From: an uncultured Flavobacteriales bacterium
GTDB taxonomy: Bacteria > Bacteroidota > Bacteroidia > Flavobacteriales > Crocinitomicaceae
Reading direction: 5' to 3'
Assembly (NCBI GenBank): GCA_946479285.1
Contig: CAMLFH010000002.1
Coordinates: 248,001-312,000, forward strand
Length of the DNA stretch: 64,000 nucleotides
Part shown: positions 26,032 through 34,981 of the stretch, piece after piece
How positions within the stretch are numbered: position 1 is the stretch's first letter
How the letters are laid out: every line of letters starts with the position of its first letter
The notes under the pieces: generated by a model
Databases searched by the model: none
Seen by the model: only the letters and a program-made list of their open reading frames with translations
Told to the model about the DNA's origin: nothing
Program-made: the position numbers and the translations under genes

Positions 26032-28452
26032 CTATCCTCCACCCGTATTTACGCGGCCTTTCAAATCGTCTGCTCCGGTTCCTCTTCTGCGGGTTCCGGC
26101 AACACTTGTCTTTCCGAATTTGTAGGTAAAGCTTAAAGTTGCAACGCGTGTATCCCGTTTCACATCAAAGTATTCTTTGTAGTTAGTGAATGCCACATTT
26201 GCGCGGATGTTATTCGTGAAAAAGATATCCGTCCAGGCAAACTTGATGACTCCCCGGCTTTGCAAAATCTTCTTTTGAAGACCAATTCCCGTATGCCAAA
26301 TCTCTTTGATGTGGTCAAAAGCATAAATTTCGGGCGTGTGATACGAAGCGTTCCATTCAATCGACCAGTTTTTCTTCAGTGTAAAAGTATTTATCGTACT
26401 CAAAATCAACACTCCTGAACCTCTGTTCTGCAGATTCGTTTCTGCCACACTTCCGGAGTAAAGTGCAACATAAGCATTGATATTATTGACACTATTCCAC
26501 CATTTCGTTACCTGGACAGGAGCGGAAATATTCGCATACACCAAATCTGCCCGTTTCAGGTTGATATTGGTCTGCACGGTCACATTTTGGTTTTCTGTCA
26601 GTGGTGCAATCACTTCTGTAATGTTATCTTTCGTTGTGGCAATTCCAGCGTTTACAAACAACACATTTTTAAAGGAATATCCCAACTCGAAAGTATAAGT
26701 CGTTTGCGGCTTCAGAGTTGGATTTCCTTCTTTGTATGTCGACGGGTCCAGGTAAAACTTGAACGGATTCAACTGGTCATAACTCGGTCGGTCTATTCTT
26801 CTGTTCATGGATAACTCAAAATGGTGTTTTTCCGATGGATTGAAGCCCAGGTAAGCCGTTGGGAAAATCTGGAAATAACCGGTATCTGAAACAGAATTGC
26901 TGGTTCTTTGAATTCCTTTCACATGTGTATATTCTCCACGCGCTCCCAATTGCAAAGACCACTTTTTCCCTTCGTAATTCCAGGTAAGGTAACCAGCTCC
27001 AATGGTTTCCCGGTAAATATAATGATTGCTTTTCGTGGTATCGTAAACCGGCGCTCCGTTACTTCTGTCATAGAATTCCAAATCATTATCAGCAACCACA
27101 TAACTCGATTTCAATCCTGCATCCAGGAAATTCTTCGCATTCAAAACCTGGTGAAGATCTACTTTCGCAGCATGAATCGCCAATTGTCCTTTCAGATCAC
27201 CAGTGAGAATATACGGGTTTTGGATTGCAATTCCGTTCAGGTTATAATAGCTCGTGTTGAAGCGCTGATCATTCTTATTCCGATAGGTCGCATAATCCAG
27301 ATCGGCAGTAATTTCTGAGCCTGCGGAATCCAAAACATGTTTGTAGTTTACATTTGCCGAACCGTTGAACCACTTTTCTTTGCGCTCATTCGTTGTCACA
27401 AAGCGGGAAGAATTGATATCCTGCTGCATTTGCACGTCCGATTTGTTGATTCCATCAATGCTATAGGCGTTGTTCATTCCGTTTACCACAAAGCTTAGCG
27501 TGTTCTTCTTGTTCAGTTGGAAATCCATTCCAAAACGTGCGCTGTGATTGGAAACCGGGAATTTCAGAAAATTATCCTGGATGTAAGCTCCTCTGAACGT
27601 ATCCTGTTCGTAAAACCGTCGTTCCAGAACCAAATGGTTAAATCCTTCGCGATACGCATAATTGTACGACCCAAATATATTGATCTTCTTATTTCGATGA
27701 TTCAGTGAAATTCCGGCCCCGGTTTTCGGGTAAATTCCTTGTCCGTAATTGACTGTTGCTGTTCCGTTTGTTCCCAATCGTGTGTCTTTCTTCAAGCGAA
27801 TATTGATGATTGCAGAACCTGCAGCGTCGTATTTTGCAGACGGATTGCTGATCAATTCAATTTTGTCAATCGCTGAAGACGGAATTCCACGCAGGTAATT
27901 CGCTAAATCTGTTCCGGACATGGGTTGAGCCTTGCCGTCAATCTGCACAATGATCCCTCCTTTTCCGTTTAAACTGATATTATCAGTGGAACTGATACTC
28001 ACTCCCGGCGATTTCTCCAGGATCTCAAAAGCCGACGACCCCGTTGCACTTAATGATTGCTCTACATTCAGTACCATCATCCCGGGTTTTCTTTCAATCA
28101 TCGGTTTTGCAGCTGAAACAGTCACTTCTTCTACCTCTTTGGTTTTATTTTGAAACCCTAAATTCAAAGACGAAGCTTCCGAAATGCCCATAATTGAAGT
28201 TGAAAACTCCGTAAAGTTCTCATGCGTTACCCGTATAAAAACCGAATCTACCGGGATAATATCAGCCTCAAAACTTCCGTCTTTCTCAGAAACCGCCATC
28301 GACAAAAGTGTCGAATCGGTAGAATATACAAACAATACGGCATCTGCTACAACTTCGTTTTTGGGATCTGAAATGCGGCCTTTTATCCAAACTTTTTCCT
28401 GGGAAAAGGATTGAAAGGAAATGAGCAAACAAATGAGTAGTCCTGTTTTCAT
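26032..28452 (-). CDS. TonB-dependent-receptor-type outer-membrane barrel protein
   Basis: 806 residues: signal peptide (MKTGLLICLLISFQSFSQ), an N-terminal carboxypeptidase-regulatory-like domain (WIKGRISDPKNEVVADAVLF), a plug domain near residues 120-220 (ILEKSPGVSISSTDNISLNG, then IELISNPSAKYDAAGSAIIN) and a long barrel of the outer-membrane beta-barrel-2 type. No TonB box or SusD partner is seen, so a polysaccharide system is unlikely; siderophore, peptide or metal uptake remains open. It stands alone and ends 1 nt from the YcxB-like gene. Confidence 0.88.
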   Translation of the reverse strand: MKTGLLICLLISFQSFSQEKVWIKGRISDPKNEVVADAVLFVYSTDSTLLSMAVSEKDGSFEADIIPVDSVFIRVTHENFTEFSTSIMGISEASSLNLGFQNKTKEVEEVTVSAAKPMIERKPGMMVLNVEQSLSATGSSAFEILEKSPGVSISSTDNISLNGKGGIIVQIDGKAQPMSGTDLANYLRGIPSSAIDKIELISNPSAKYDAAGSAIINIRLKKDTRLGTNGTATVNYGQGIYPKTGAGISLNHRNKKINIFGSYNYAYREGFNHLVLERRFYEQDTFRGAYIQDNFLKFPVSNHSARFGMDFQLNKKNTLSFVVNGMNNAYSIDGINKSDVQMQQDINSSRFVTTNERKEKWFNGSANVNYKHVLDSAGSEITADLDYATYRNKNDQRFNTSYYNLNGIAIQNPYILTGDLKGQLAIHAAKVDLHQVLNAKNFLDAGLKSSYVVADNDLEFYDRSNGAPVYDTTKSNHYIYRETIGAGYLTWNYEGKKWSLQLGARGEYTHVKGIQRTSNSVSDTGYFQIFPTAYLGFNPSEKHHFELSMNRRIDRPSYDQLNPFKFYLDPSTYKEGNPTLKPQTTYTFELGYSFKNVLFVNAGIATTKDNITEVIAPLTENQNVTVQTNINLKRADLVYANISAPVQVTKWWNSVNNINAYVALYSGSVAETNLQNRGSGVLILSTINTFTLKKNWSIEWNASYHTPEIYAFDHIKEIWHTGIGLQKKILQSRGVIKFAWTDIFFTNNIRANVAFTNYKEYFDVKRDTRVATLSFTYKFGKTSVAGTRRRGTGADDLKGRVNTGGG

Positions 28453-28570
28453 TGGGATTGATTTTAAACAAAGATTGTCTTATCGAACGGATCTGTTATT
28501 AGCTCTTTTTTCATTTGTGACCAACGTTTCAGAAACAAGTCGAACGGTTTTCTTTTCGGATGAAAGAAAA

Positions 28571-28605
28571 GTTTAAAGAGTTCAAAGGGTTCAAAGAGCT
28601 CAATA
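28571..28605. repeat. GTTCAAA-family repeat
   Basis: GTTTAAAGAGTTCAAAGGG followed by TTCAAAGAGCTC lies in the divergent space between the receptor gene and the EamA gene (28453-28747). The remaining sequence is AT-rich and contains a TAATTTTG box at 28654-28661 that may serve the EamA gene. Confidence 0.45.
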
Positions 28606-28747
28606 AATTAAGTTCCATATCTCTTATCAATAATCATTTTTGATTTTGCATTTTAATTTTGAATTATTTTATAACTACAACGCTTTAGCAATTAGCCCCT
28701 GTTTTTCAGGCAGAAAAAAGAAGTAATTTTAGATTTCAAAGAGAATT

Positions 28748-29626
28748 ATGAGCAAGCTGAAGGGTGTTATTTTAGTAGGAGTTGGAGCAGCGAGCTATGG
28801 AATCCTGGCTACAATCGTAAAGTTTGCAAACAACTCAGGAGCTCACACCAGCGCATTGACTTTCTACCAGGCATTGGTTGGGGTTGTTTCACTTTTTATC
28901 CTGATGACAATCCAGTATAAAAAGCAGCCAGAACTGCCGAAACCTAAAGCGAAATCAAAACTAAAACTGCTTCTTTTCGGAATTTCGATGGGTTTGACCA
29001 GCTGCCTGTATTACATCTCTATCCAATATGTTTCTGTTTCAATCGGAATTATTTTATTGATGCAGTCTATTTGGATGAGCGTATTGTGGGAAATGATCCA
29101 ACAAAGAAAACTGGCACATTGGAGTAAATTAGTCGGCAGTTTGGTTGTTTTGATCGGAACGGTTTTTGCCACTAACCTGATCCAGCAGGAGGTGAAACTT
29201 TCAGTGATAGGTTTACTTTATGGACTCGCTGCCGCTTTGTCTTACACCATCAGTCTGCATGCTTCCAATCACGTTGAAAAACAAATTCCCAGCATTACAC
29301 GCAGTTTTTACCTCGTAACCGGCGGATTCTTAACTGTTGTGGCATTTTGGAATGTTCAAATCCCGCCAAACCTGGATTGGATGATCTTCCTGAAATTCGG
29401 AATTGTGCTGGGATTATTCGGAACAGTGATCCCTCCTATCTTGTTCACACGAGGAATTCCTCTGATCGGTTTGGGATTGGCAGGAATTTTAATCGCACTC
29501 GAAATACCGGTTTCGATCCTTTCTGCACATTTGGTGTTGAAAGAACAGATTTCAATCATGCAGTGGTTCGGAGTTTTCCTGATTATTGCGACTGTGGTTT
29601 TTATGAACAGCAGGAAGACAGAATGA
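28748..29626 (+). CDS. EamA/DMT-family transporter
   Basis: 292 residues with ten hydrophobic helices in two repeats, the EamA layout. The first helix region GVGAASYGILATIVKFANN and the repeat-2 start VIGLLYGLAAALSYTISLH fit the family. Such inner-membrane carriers export amino acids, metabolites or drugs; the substrate cannot be read from sequence. The last residues are short and charged (FMNSRKTE). It is convergent with the small secreted protein gene. Confidence 0.88.
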   Translation: MSKLKGVILVGVGAASYGILATIVKFANNSGAHTSALTFYQALVGVVSLFILMTIQYKKQPELPKPKAKSKLKLLLFGISMGLTSCLYYISIQYVSVSIGIILLMQSIWMSVLWEMIQQRKLAHWSKLVGSLVVLIGTVFATNLIQQEVKLSVIGLLYGLAAALSYTISLHASNHVEKQIPSITRSFYLVTGGFLTVVAFWNVQIPPNLDWMIFLKFGIVLGLFGTVIPPILFTRGIPLIGLGLAGILIALEIPVSILSAHLVLKEQISIMQWFGVFLIIATVVFMNSRKTE

Positions 29627-29674
29627 GAATGAGGATTCGTTCTCTCATTCTGTTTTCTGTTTCTCATTCTGTTA

Positions 29675-29878
29675 TCAATTCTCCCAGCCGCAGAGTTTCA
29701 ATCCCAGTTTTTCGGCTTCTGAAACGGAAGTTTTTTTCACTTCGTGTTTGCAGTTATTGAGTCCGCGGCAATCCCGTTTGTAGTGGAATGCAACAGAATT
29801 GGGGGAATCGCAGATATAGACAGTTCCATCTCCTGAAGAGAAACAAAACGCAAGAGCAATCGCTAAGAGGAGTTTCAT
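29675..29878 (-). CDS. Small secreted cysteine-containing protein
   Basis: 67 residues from ATG 29878, which starts a short signal peptide (MKLLLAIALAFCFSS). The mature part has four cysteines: VYICDS, CRGLNNCKHEV and KLCGWEN. This short pattern is recurrent in Bacteroidota hypothetical proteins that I remember only by sequence; two disulfides or a metal site are possible. The more upstream in-frame ATG adds 26 residues ahead of the signal and is less likely. Confidence 0.7.
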   Translation of the reverse strand: MKLLLAIALAFCFSSGDGTVYICDSPNSVAFHYKRDCRGLNNCKHEVKKTSVSEAEKLGLKLCGWEN

Positions 29879-30085
29879 GTGAATAATTTGGTTTCGTAAG
29901 TAACAATTGTCGGTGAATATACTCAATCTGCTAATTTTCAGCGCTTTTTTTTGCATTTTTCAGAGGAAACCCTAAACGAATATCGTGCGTAACATACTTG
30001 GATTCGATTAACATTGTCCATACAGAAATCTTCCTATTCACTTATTTCAGGAGCAAAAGAAAGTAAGTCAATCTTCGAAATTCAC

Positions 30086-30093
30086 TAACTTTG
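30086..30093 (+). promoter_or_regulatory. -7 box almost touching the trmD start
   Basis: TAACTTTG fits TAnnTTTG and is followed by just 4 nt (CCTC after G-C counted from 30094) before ATG 30098. This predicts a leaderless or near-leaderless trmD mRNA. Confidence 0.55.
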
Positions 30094-30097
30094 CCTC

Positions 30098-30790
30098 ATG
30101 CGATTTGATATTCTTACCATTCTTCCGGAACTTTTAGAAGGACCTTTCAATGTTTCCATGATGAAACGTGCACAAGATCGCGGCCTTTTGGAAATTCACA
30201 TTCACAATATCCGCGATTATTCGACAGACAAGCACAAGAATGTTGATGACTACCAATACGGCGGCGGAGCAGGAATGGTCATGGCTATCCAGCCGATTGT
30301 AACGATTATCGAAAAGCTCAAAGCTGAGCGCAGCTATGACGAAATCATCTACATGACTCCTGATGGCGAATTATTGGAGCAGCGTCACAGTAATTCCTGG
30401 AGTCTGAAAGAGAATATTATGATCCTTTGCGGACATTACAAAGGAGTAGACGAACGCATTCGTGAGCATTACATTACGAAAGAAATTTCGATCGGATCTT
30501 ATGTTTTGACGGGCGGTGAATTGGCTGCTGCAGTTGTTGTTGACAGCATCGGTAGATTGATTCCAGGTGTTATGAACGATGAAACCTCTGCATTGACAGA
30601 CAGTTTCCAGGATGATTTACTTTCTCCGCCGGTTTATACACGTCCGCCGGAATTTAACGGCTGGAAAGTCCCGGATGTTTTATTATCAGGTGACTTTGGG
30701 AAAATTGAGCAATGGAGAGAACAGCAGGCCATTGAACGAACCCGCATTCGCAGGCCTGATCTCTATAAAAAGTTTAGCGGAGAGGAATAA
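30098..30790 (+). CDS. trmD: tRNA (guanine-N1)-methyltransferase
   Basis: 230 residues. It starts [20 protein letters not shown] and contains the trefoil-knot SAM site [20 protein letters not shown] and the following [10 protein letters not shown]. TrmD makes m1G37 in tRNAs that read CCN, CUN and CGG codons and prevents frameshifting. Typical length is 230-250. In many bacteria it sits with rpsP-rimM-rplS; here it stands alone behind its own promoter box. Its stop abuts the stop of the convergent DUF1275 gene. Confidence 0.97.
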   Translation: MRFDILTILPELLEGPFNVSMMKRAQDRGLLEIHIHNIRDYSTDKHKNVDDYQYGGGAGMVMAIQPIVTIIEKLKAERSYDEIIYMTPDGELLEQRHSNSWSLKENIMILCGHYKGVDERIREHYITKEISIGSYVLTGGELAAAVVVDSIGRLIPGVMNDETSALTDSFQDDLLSPPVYTRPPEFNGWKVPDVLLSGDFGKIEQWREQQAIERTRIRRPDLYKKFSGEE

Positions 30791-31603
30791 TTACTTACTC
30801 TCTAAAACCCCGTTTTTCTTTGTCGTCTGTTTGATCGAACTTTGGATTTTTTCCAATCGCTCTTTCAAATTTATATCGTGTTTCTTTTTATTCACAAAGA
30901 ATGGAATGTAGGTTTTCGCAAAGTCATAAGTCAAAACTCCTAACATAGCTGCGGAAATGAAATAAAACACCTGGAACTGCACATAGTGAATGATCAATCC
31001 TGAAAAAATTCCTCCTGCGAGGTAAGACCCCATGATTGCAGCCATCAATTTTGTTTTCTCAACAACCTGCACATTCATTCGGTATTTCTTCTTGGTAAGC
31101 ATGGATAAATGCAGGGCCAAATCGGTGGTCAGTCCTGTTAAATGAGTTGTTTTCACCTGGAAATTGGAAATACTTGCCGTTAACCCGTTTTGAAGTCCCA
31201 TGGAGAATAAAAGCACCGAAACCAGTATTTCTGTCTGAGTCAATGTTTCAGTGTAGAAAAACTGACCGTAAATTCCCACAAAAACAAAACACAGAATTTC
31301 AAGCACCATGGGGATACTGTGTGAAACAAAGGCATTCTTCTTCGTACTGTTAATGATCAGGTTATTTGATAAAAAACTACCTGAAAAAAACAGGAGAATC
31401 CAAAAAAGGACTACGAGCATCTGAAACCATTTCCCATCGGCAATTTCCTGCGCCAGGATGGCAAAATGACCTGTTAAATTCGACGTAAAGGAATAAAACA
31501 AAACCAATGATGCAACGTTCACCATACCGGCAATTATTGCTGTGAAAACTCCCAATCTCAGGTTGTCCTGAAATGTTCTGCTATTACTATATCTGCGAAG
31601 CAT
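30791..31603 (-). CDS. DUF1275/YoaK-like membrane protein
   Basis: 270 residues with about six hydrophobic helices. The N-terminal part, AIIAGMVNVASLVLFYSFTS followed by NLTGHFAILAQEI, is the DUF1275 signature, and FSMGLQNGLTASISN with LTGLTTDLALHLS follows. The C-terminal ~40 residues are charged and cytoplasmic. Function unknown; family members are sometimes called YoaK. Convergent with trmD with no base between the two stop codons. Confidence 0.88.
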   Translation of the reverse strand: MLRRYSNSRTFQDNLRLGVFTAIIAGMVNVASLVLFYSFTSNLTGHFAILAQEIADGKWFQMLVVLFWILLFFSGSFLSNNLIINSTKKNAFVSHSIPMVLEILCFVFVGIYGQFFYTETLTQTEILVSVLLFSMGLQNGLTASISNFQVKTTHLTGLTTDLALHLSMLTKKKYRMNVQVVEKTKLMAAIMGSYLAGGIFSGLIIHYVQFQVFYFISAAMLGVLTYDFAKTYIPFFVNKKKHDINLKERLEKIQSSIKQTTKKNGVLESK

Positions 31604-31629
31604 ATTATTTTACTTATATTATTCTGTAA

Positions 31630-31667
31630 ATCCGCTGTGGCGGATATCTATCGAAAGCAGTGCTTTC
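31630..31667. repeat. Two adjacent small hairpins
   Basis: ATCCGC-TGTG-GCGGAT (31630-31645) and GAAAGC-AGT-GCTTTC (31653-31667) are perfect 6-bp stems between two minus-strand genes. They may end the transcript of the lipocalin-like gene or be REP-like units. Confidence 0.4.
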
Positions 31668-32126
31668 TCATATTTTTTTAAGTGTAATCTTCACAATTCC
31701 GCGTGCGTGCACATCGGTATCAAAATGAAGAACCAATTCGTTTTTCTTTAATGATTCAACAGAATAAACCTCTGTCGTTCCATCGTTATTGAGTAAAGTC
31801 AGGATTCGTCCCCTGTCTTTAAGCCGCCATTTTGCCTGGTGCTCTTTCCCGCATCGTTCGTGCAGCTTGATGCTGTAATTCCTTTTGAAAGTCCAGTTTT
31901 CAAACTCATGAATGACTAAATGATTGGCAATGTCTACGCGTTCATCTGCGTCAATTTCCTGCTTTACCTTTTCATCCACATTATTTCTGTCATACACCCA
32001 TGAAACCTCCTTCCACTCTCCCACGATCGCAACCTCAGGATAAGCGGCATGACTGAATACATAGTAGCCGAAAGAACTCAGGGTGAGCACTGCAACAAAG
32101 GCCGATATGACTAATTTCCGTTTCAT
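31668..32126 (-). CDS. Lipocalin-like protein with N-terminal membrane anchor
   Basis: 152 residues: a signal or anchor helix (VISAFVAVLTLSSFGYYVF), then a small beta-rich domain, IVGEWKEVSWVYD, WTFKRNYSIKLHERCGKEHQ, AKWRLKDRGRILTLLNNDG, as in lipocalin-like domain proteins. Its ATG overlaps the UspA-like stop by 4 nt, so translation is probably coupled. It is likely under the same control as the UspA-like gene, possibly the adjacent two-component system. Confidence 0.7.
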   Translation of the reverse strand: MKRKLVISAFVAVLTLSSFGYYVFSHAAYPEVAIVGEWKEVSWVYDRNNVDEKVKQEIDADERVDIANHLVIHEFENWTFKRNYSIKLHERCGKEHQAKWRLKDRGRILTLLNNDGTTEVYSVESLKKNELVLHFDTDVHARGIVKITLKKI

Positions 32127-32605
32127 ATTAATGCGGTAACATATGTTTGATTGGATTTATTGGAATATTGATTGGTATCCCAGGCAATCAACTGTTTCTT
32201 GATCTTTGACTTGTGAAGGAATGGAATAACGTCCATGCTTTTCTTGTGAGACCAATCGAAGTTTAATTCATACGGGATAACGATTCGGTCAATCTTATTG
32301 GTTTCTGTAAATTGTTCGAATGAACTTTGGGTGAAGCCGCTGAAAAAGACAATATGGACTGATGCTACTTTTGCACCCAGTTCCTTTTCCATTTCCCCCA
32401 ACTTTTGAAGGTATTCCTTTCCGGCCATTTCAATTTTCAAATCGCTTTGATCAAAAAAGAGCAAGTCCGAAATAGAATTGGAAAGATAGATTCCATGCAC
32501 CAGGAGTACATTGATAGAATCCTCTGCCTGAAATTGAAGTAATGCTTTAAGCGGTTCCAATGAAGAAACTTTAAAGTCTGTCGGTATCAAAATTGTTGTT
32601 GCCAT
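32123..32605 (-). CDS. Universal-stress-protein-like (UspA) protein
   Basis: 160 residues. It begins ATTILIPTDFKVSSLEPLKA, the typical UspA start with the Asp after a hydrophobic strand, and has the Rossmann-like order with IDRIVIPYELNF near residue 113. The C-terminal ATP-binding GxxG-(9)-G(S/T) motif is not present, so it may not bind ATP. First gene of a two-gene unit with the lipocalin-like gene, behind a TAACTTTG box and three 11-bp repeats. Confidence 0.72.
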   Translation of the reverse strand: MATTILIPTDFKVSSLEPLKALLQFQAEDSINVLLVHGIYLSNSISDLLFFDQSDLKIEMAGKEYLQKLGEMEKELGAKVASVHIVFFSGFTQSSFEQFTETNKIDRIVIPYELNFDWSHKKSMDVIPFLHKSKIKKQLIAWDTNQYSNKSNQTYVTALI

Positions 32606-32621
32606 CTCTATTTGTTTTGAA

Positions 32622-32629
32622 CAAAGTTA
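32622..32629 (-). promoter_or_regulatory. -7 box of the UspA-like operon
   Basis: On the minus strand TAACTTTG ends 16 nt before ATG 32605. No TTTG stands 19-20 nt upstream; that position is next to the tandem 11-bp repeats instead, as expected for an activator-dependent promoter. Confidence 0.55.
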
Positions 32630-32646
32630 GAGCTGCACCTTAAGGA

Positions 32647-32679
32647 TGAGATAAGAAGGGGATTAGAACGGGATTAGAA
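32647..32679. promoter_or_regulatory. Three contiguous 11-bp repeats, candidate OmpR-type response-regulator site
   Basis: Plus-strand units TGAGATAAGAA (32647-32657), GGGGATTAGAA (32658-32668) and CGGGATTAGAA (32669-32679) follow each other without a gap; the last two differ only in the first base. OmpR/PhoB-family regulators bind direct repeats with 11-bp periodicity. The site lies between the histidine-kinase stop and the UspA-like promoter, upstream of the -7 box. Confidence 0.6.
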
Positions 32680-32698
32680 TTTTAGTTTTAACTTTTCT

Positions 32699-34066
32699 TT
32701 AGGTTTTATAAGGAATAACAAGACTAACCAAAGTACCTTTTTCTTCTTCAGAATAGACAATGATCTTTCCTTTGTGCTGGCGCATAATGTTCCTGGTTAG
32801 CGGTAGTCCAATTCCGTATCCCTCAAAAGAAGTTGTATTGGAGGCTCTGAAAAAAGGATCGTAAATATGACTCAAATCCTGCGGAGGAATCCCGATTCCA
32901 AGATCCTGAACATGAATGGAGATATGTTCTTTGGTATGTGTGAGGTAAATCTTTACTTCTTCATTTTCCGAATATTTACTTGCATTCAATAGCACATTCG
33001 ACAAGGCTAATTGTAATAGCTGTGAATTCCCCTTTATTTCCAGCGCATCCAGATTTTCCGGAAGACATCCAAAATCGAATCGGATCTTATTACCGGGGAT
33101 AATCCGGTTGACAGTTTCTATTGTTTCAAAGATCAGTTCATCGACCCGCAGGTTCTCGATGGTCATCTTCTTCCCGTCGAAACCTGTTTGAGCCAGGAAC
33201 AACAAAGCCTTTGTCTTTTTATTCAATTTCTCTGCCTGTTCCAGAATATGACTCAATGCTGTCTTATAATCTTCGGAACTTCTTTCTTTACTCAGCATTA
33301 AATCCGCCTGCCCAATAATACTTGTTAAAGGCGTATTTAATTCGTGAGAGGCATTGCTAATAAAGTTGTTCTGGGTTTCAAAACTCGTCTCAAGTCGATC
33401 AAGCATATTGTTCATTGTCTGAATCAACTCGCCCAATTCGTCGCCTTCCTGTTTATTTTCAATTCTAAAATTCAGGTTTTCAGTTCCAATTGTATGAACG
33501 CTGGTACTAAGATCAGTAATTGGTTTAATTAATCGCTTTGAAAGCCACAATGAAACCATGATGATCAAAAGTACCGCGGAGAAGAACATCGAAATAAGCA
33601 ATCCTCCCAGGTAATTTTTATACTTCGTATAATACATGTTCTTTGCAGAAGTATAAACGACATAACTTTTCCCCTGCTTTGAAACATAAAGTTTCCCGTA
33701 TTTCAATAAATTTCCGTTCCGCTCCTGGCTATATTTTTGCTCAATAACTCGGTGAATAAAGTTCGAATCTTCCAGCACATGCTTCGTACTCAAAATGGGA
33801 ATTCTACGTTCGTTTAGTTCTACAACGGTGCTTCTTTCCTCCGGTAATTTCTCCAGGTATTCCTGTTTGAACTCTTTCACGAATTCTTTATCCCCCCGGT
33901 GGTCCAATTCAATCCGTATAGTAGTATTTGTCCGCGTTTTAAGTCGGTCGTAAAAATCGTTGAACACATAATTGGATGATAGTACATAAACAAAAGCACT
34001 AAAAATTAGTACCAACACAGCGAATGTGGTACTCAACAACCAAATGATCCGAACACGAATTTTCAT
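32699..34066 (-). CDS. Sensor histidine kinase
   Basis: 455 residues: TM1 near 7-29, a ~125-residue periplasmic domain, TM2 near 155-178, a HAMP linker, the phosphoacceptor motif FISNASHELNTPLTS with its His, and a HATPase domain with NVLLNASKYS (N box), VQDLGIGIPPQDL (G1) and GYGIGLPLTRNIM (G2). It partners the OmpR-type regulator, with which it overlaps by 4 nt (ATGA). The signal sensed is unknown. The UspA-like/lipocalin-like operon just downstream is a likely target. Confidence 0.95.
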   Translation of the reverse strand: MKIRVRIIWLLSTTFAVLVLIFSAFVYVLSSNYVFNDFYDRLKTRTNTTIRIELDHRGDKEFVKEFKQEYLEKLPEERSTVVELNERRIPILSTKHVLEDSNFIHRVIEQKYSQERNGNLLKYGKLYVSKQGKSYVVYTSAKNMYYTKYKNYLGGLLISMFFSAVLLIIMVSLWLSKRLIKPITDLSTSVHTIGTENLNFRIENKQEGDELGELIQTMNNMLDRLETSFETQNNFISNASHELNTPLTSIIGQADLMLSKERSSEDYKTALSHILEQAEKLNKKTKALLFLAQTGFDGKKMTIENLRVDELIFETIETVNRIIPGNKIRFDFGCLPENLDALEIKGNSQLLQLALSNVLLNASKYSENEEVKIYLTHTKEHISIHVQDLGIGIPPQDLSHIYDPFFRASNTTSFEGYGIGLPLTRNIMRQHKGKIIVYSEEEKGTLVSLVIPYKT

Positions 34067-34746
34067 TCTTCTTCACGCATTACATAACCCATTCCAATAA
34101 CGGTATGAATCAATTTCGAACCGCCAAACTGTATCAATTTCTTCCGCAGGTAATTCACATAAACATCTACCACATTTGTACCCGATTCAAAATCTATCCC
34201 CCAAACCTCTTCCAGGATATCCATTCGGGAAAACACTTTGCGCGGACTCATAATAAACAATAACAGCAATCTGTATTCTGTCGATGTGAGAGTAATTAAG
34301 TTTCCATTTCGGGTCACCGTTTTTCGATCATCATTAATGACCAGATCATCAAAATGAAAGAGTGTTGTATTATTGGTTGCCTGATTTTCAATTCTTCTTA
34401 GCAGTGAACGGACACGCGCATTCAATTCGATAAACTTAAATGGTTTTGGCAAATAATCGTCTGCACCAGAGTCTAGTCCGAGCGCAACATTTTCAGGAGT
34501 TCCAAGAGCTGTAAGCATTAGAATTGGAATCTGGCTTGTTTCTCGGATCTTTGAACAAACCTGGATACCATTCAATCCCGGAAGCATAATATCTAAAATG
34601 ATCAAATCCGGATTCCAAAAATGAAATTCATCCAGGCCTTTTAATCCGGTATTGGCAATTTTCGTGTCGAAGTTCTCCTCTGTTAATCCTTTCTGAACCA
34701 ATGAACTAATTTGTGGATCGTCTTCGATAATCAATATTTTTTTCAC
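34063..34746 (-). CDS. OmpR-family response regulator
   Basis: I choose GTG 34746 as start (VKKILIIEDDPQISSLVQKG, 228 residues), because the ATG at 34797 would place a hydrophobic tail before the receiver domain. Receiver: acidic pair in IIEDD, phosphoacceptor Asp in DLIILDIMLPGLNG, Thr in LMLTALG, Lys in DDYLPKPF. The C-terminal winged helix reads TSTEYRLLLLFIMSPRKVFS and ends VIGMGYVM. It pairs with the kinase behind it. OmpR-type regulators bind 11-bp direct repeats such as those at 32647-32679. Confidence 0.93.
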   Translation of the reverse strand: MKKILIIEDDPQISSLVQKGLTEENFDTKIANTGLKGLDEFHFWNPDLIILDIMLPGLNGIQVCSKIRETSQIPILMLTALGTPENVALGLDSGADDYLPKPFKFIELNARVRSLLRRIENQATNNTTLFHFDDLVINDDRKTVTRNGNLITLTSTEYRLLLLFIMSPRKVFSRMDILEEVWGIDFESGTNVVDVYVNYLRKKLIQFGGSKLIHTVIGMGYVMREEE

Positions 34747-34844
34747 AGAAAATGGATTGAGTGATAAAATTAAGAAAAAAGAGCAGATGGAAAACACACC
34801 AAACTCAAAACAATAATCAACTAAAAAACAAACACTTAACCCCG

Positions 34845-34876
34845 AATCTGTTCACAAATTAGTAAACAAGTAAATT
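34845..34876. repeat. 32-nt dispersed repeat, copy 1
   Basis: AATCTGTTCACAAATTAG and the following 14 nt match 54117-54148 at 27 of 32 positions. It lies in the divergent space between the response-regulator gene and the ArsR-like gene. The rest of the space (34877-34981) is very AT-rich with a CTTAATTAAG palindrome. Confidence 0.45.
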
Positions 34877-34981
34877 ATCGAATTTTAAAATTTATTTTTT
34901 TTAAAATTTGCTTGATCCATGAGATATTTTTCATTAACTTAATTAAGAAAGAACTTTTATTCACTTAATTTACAATGCATT

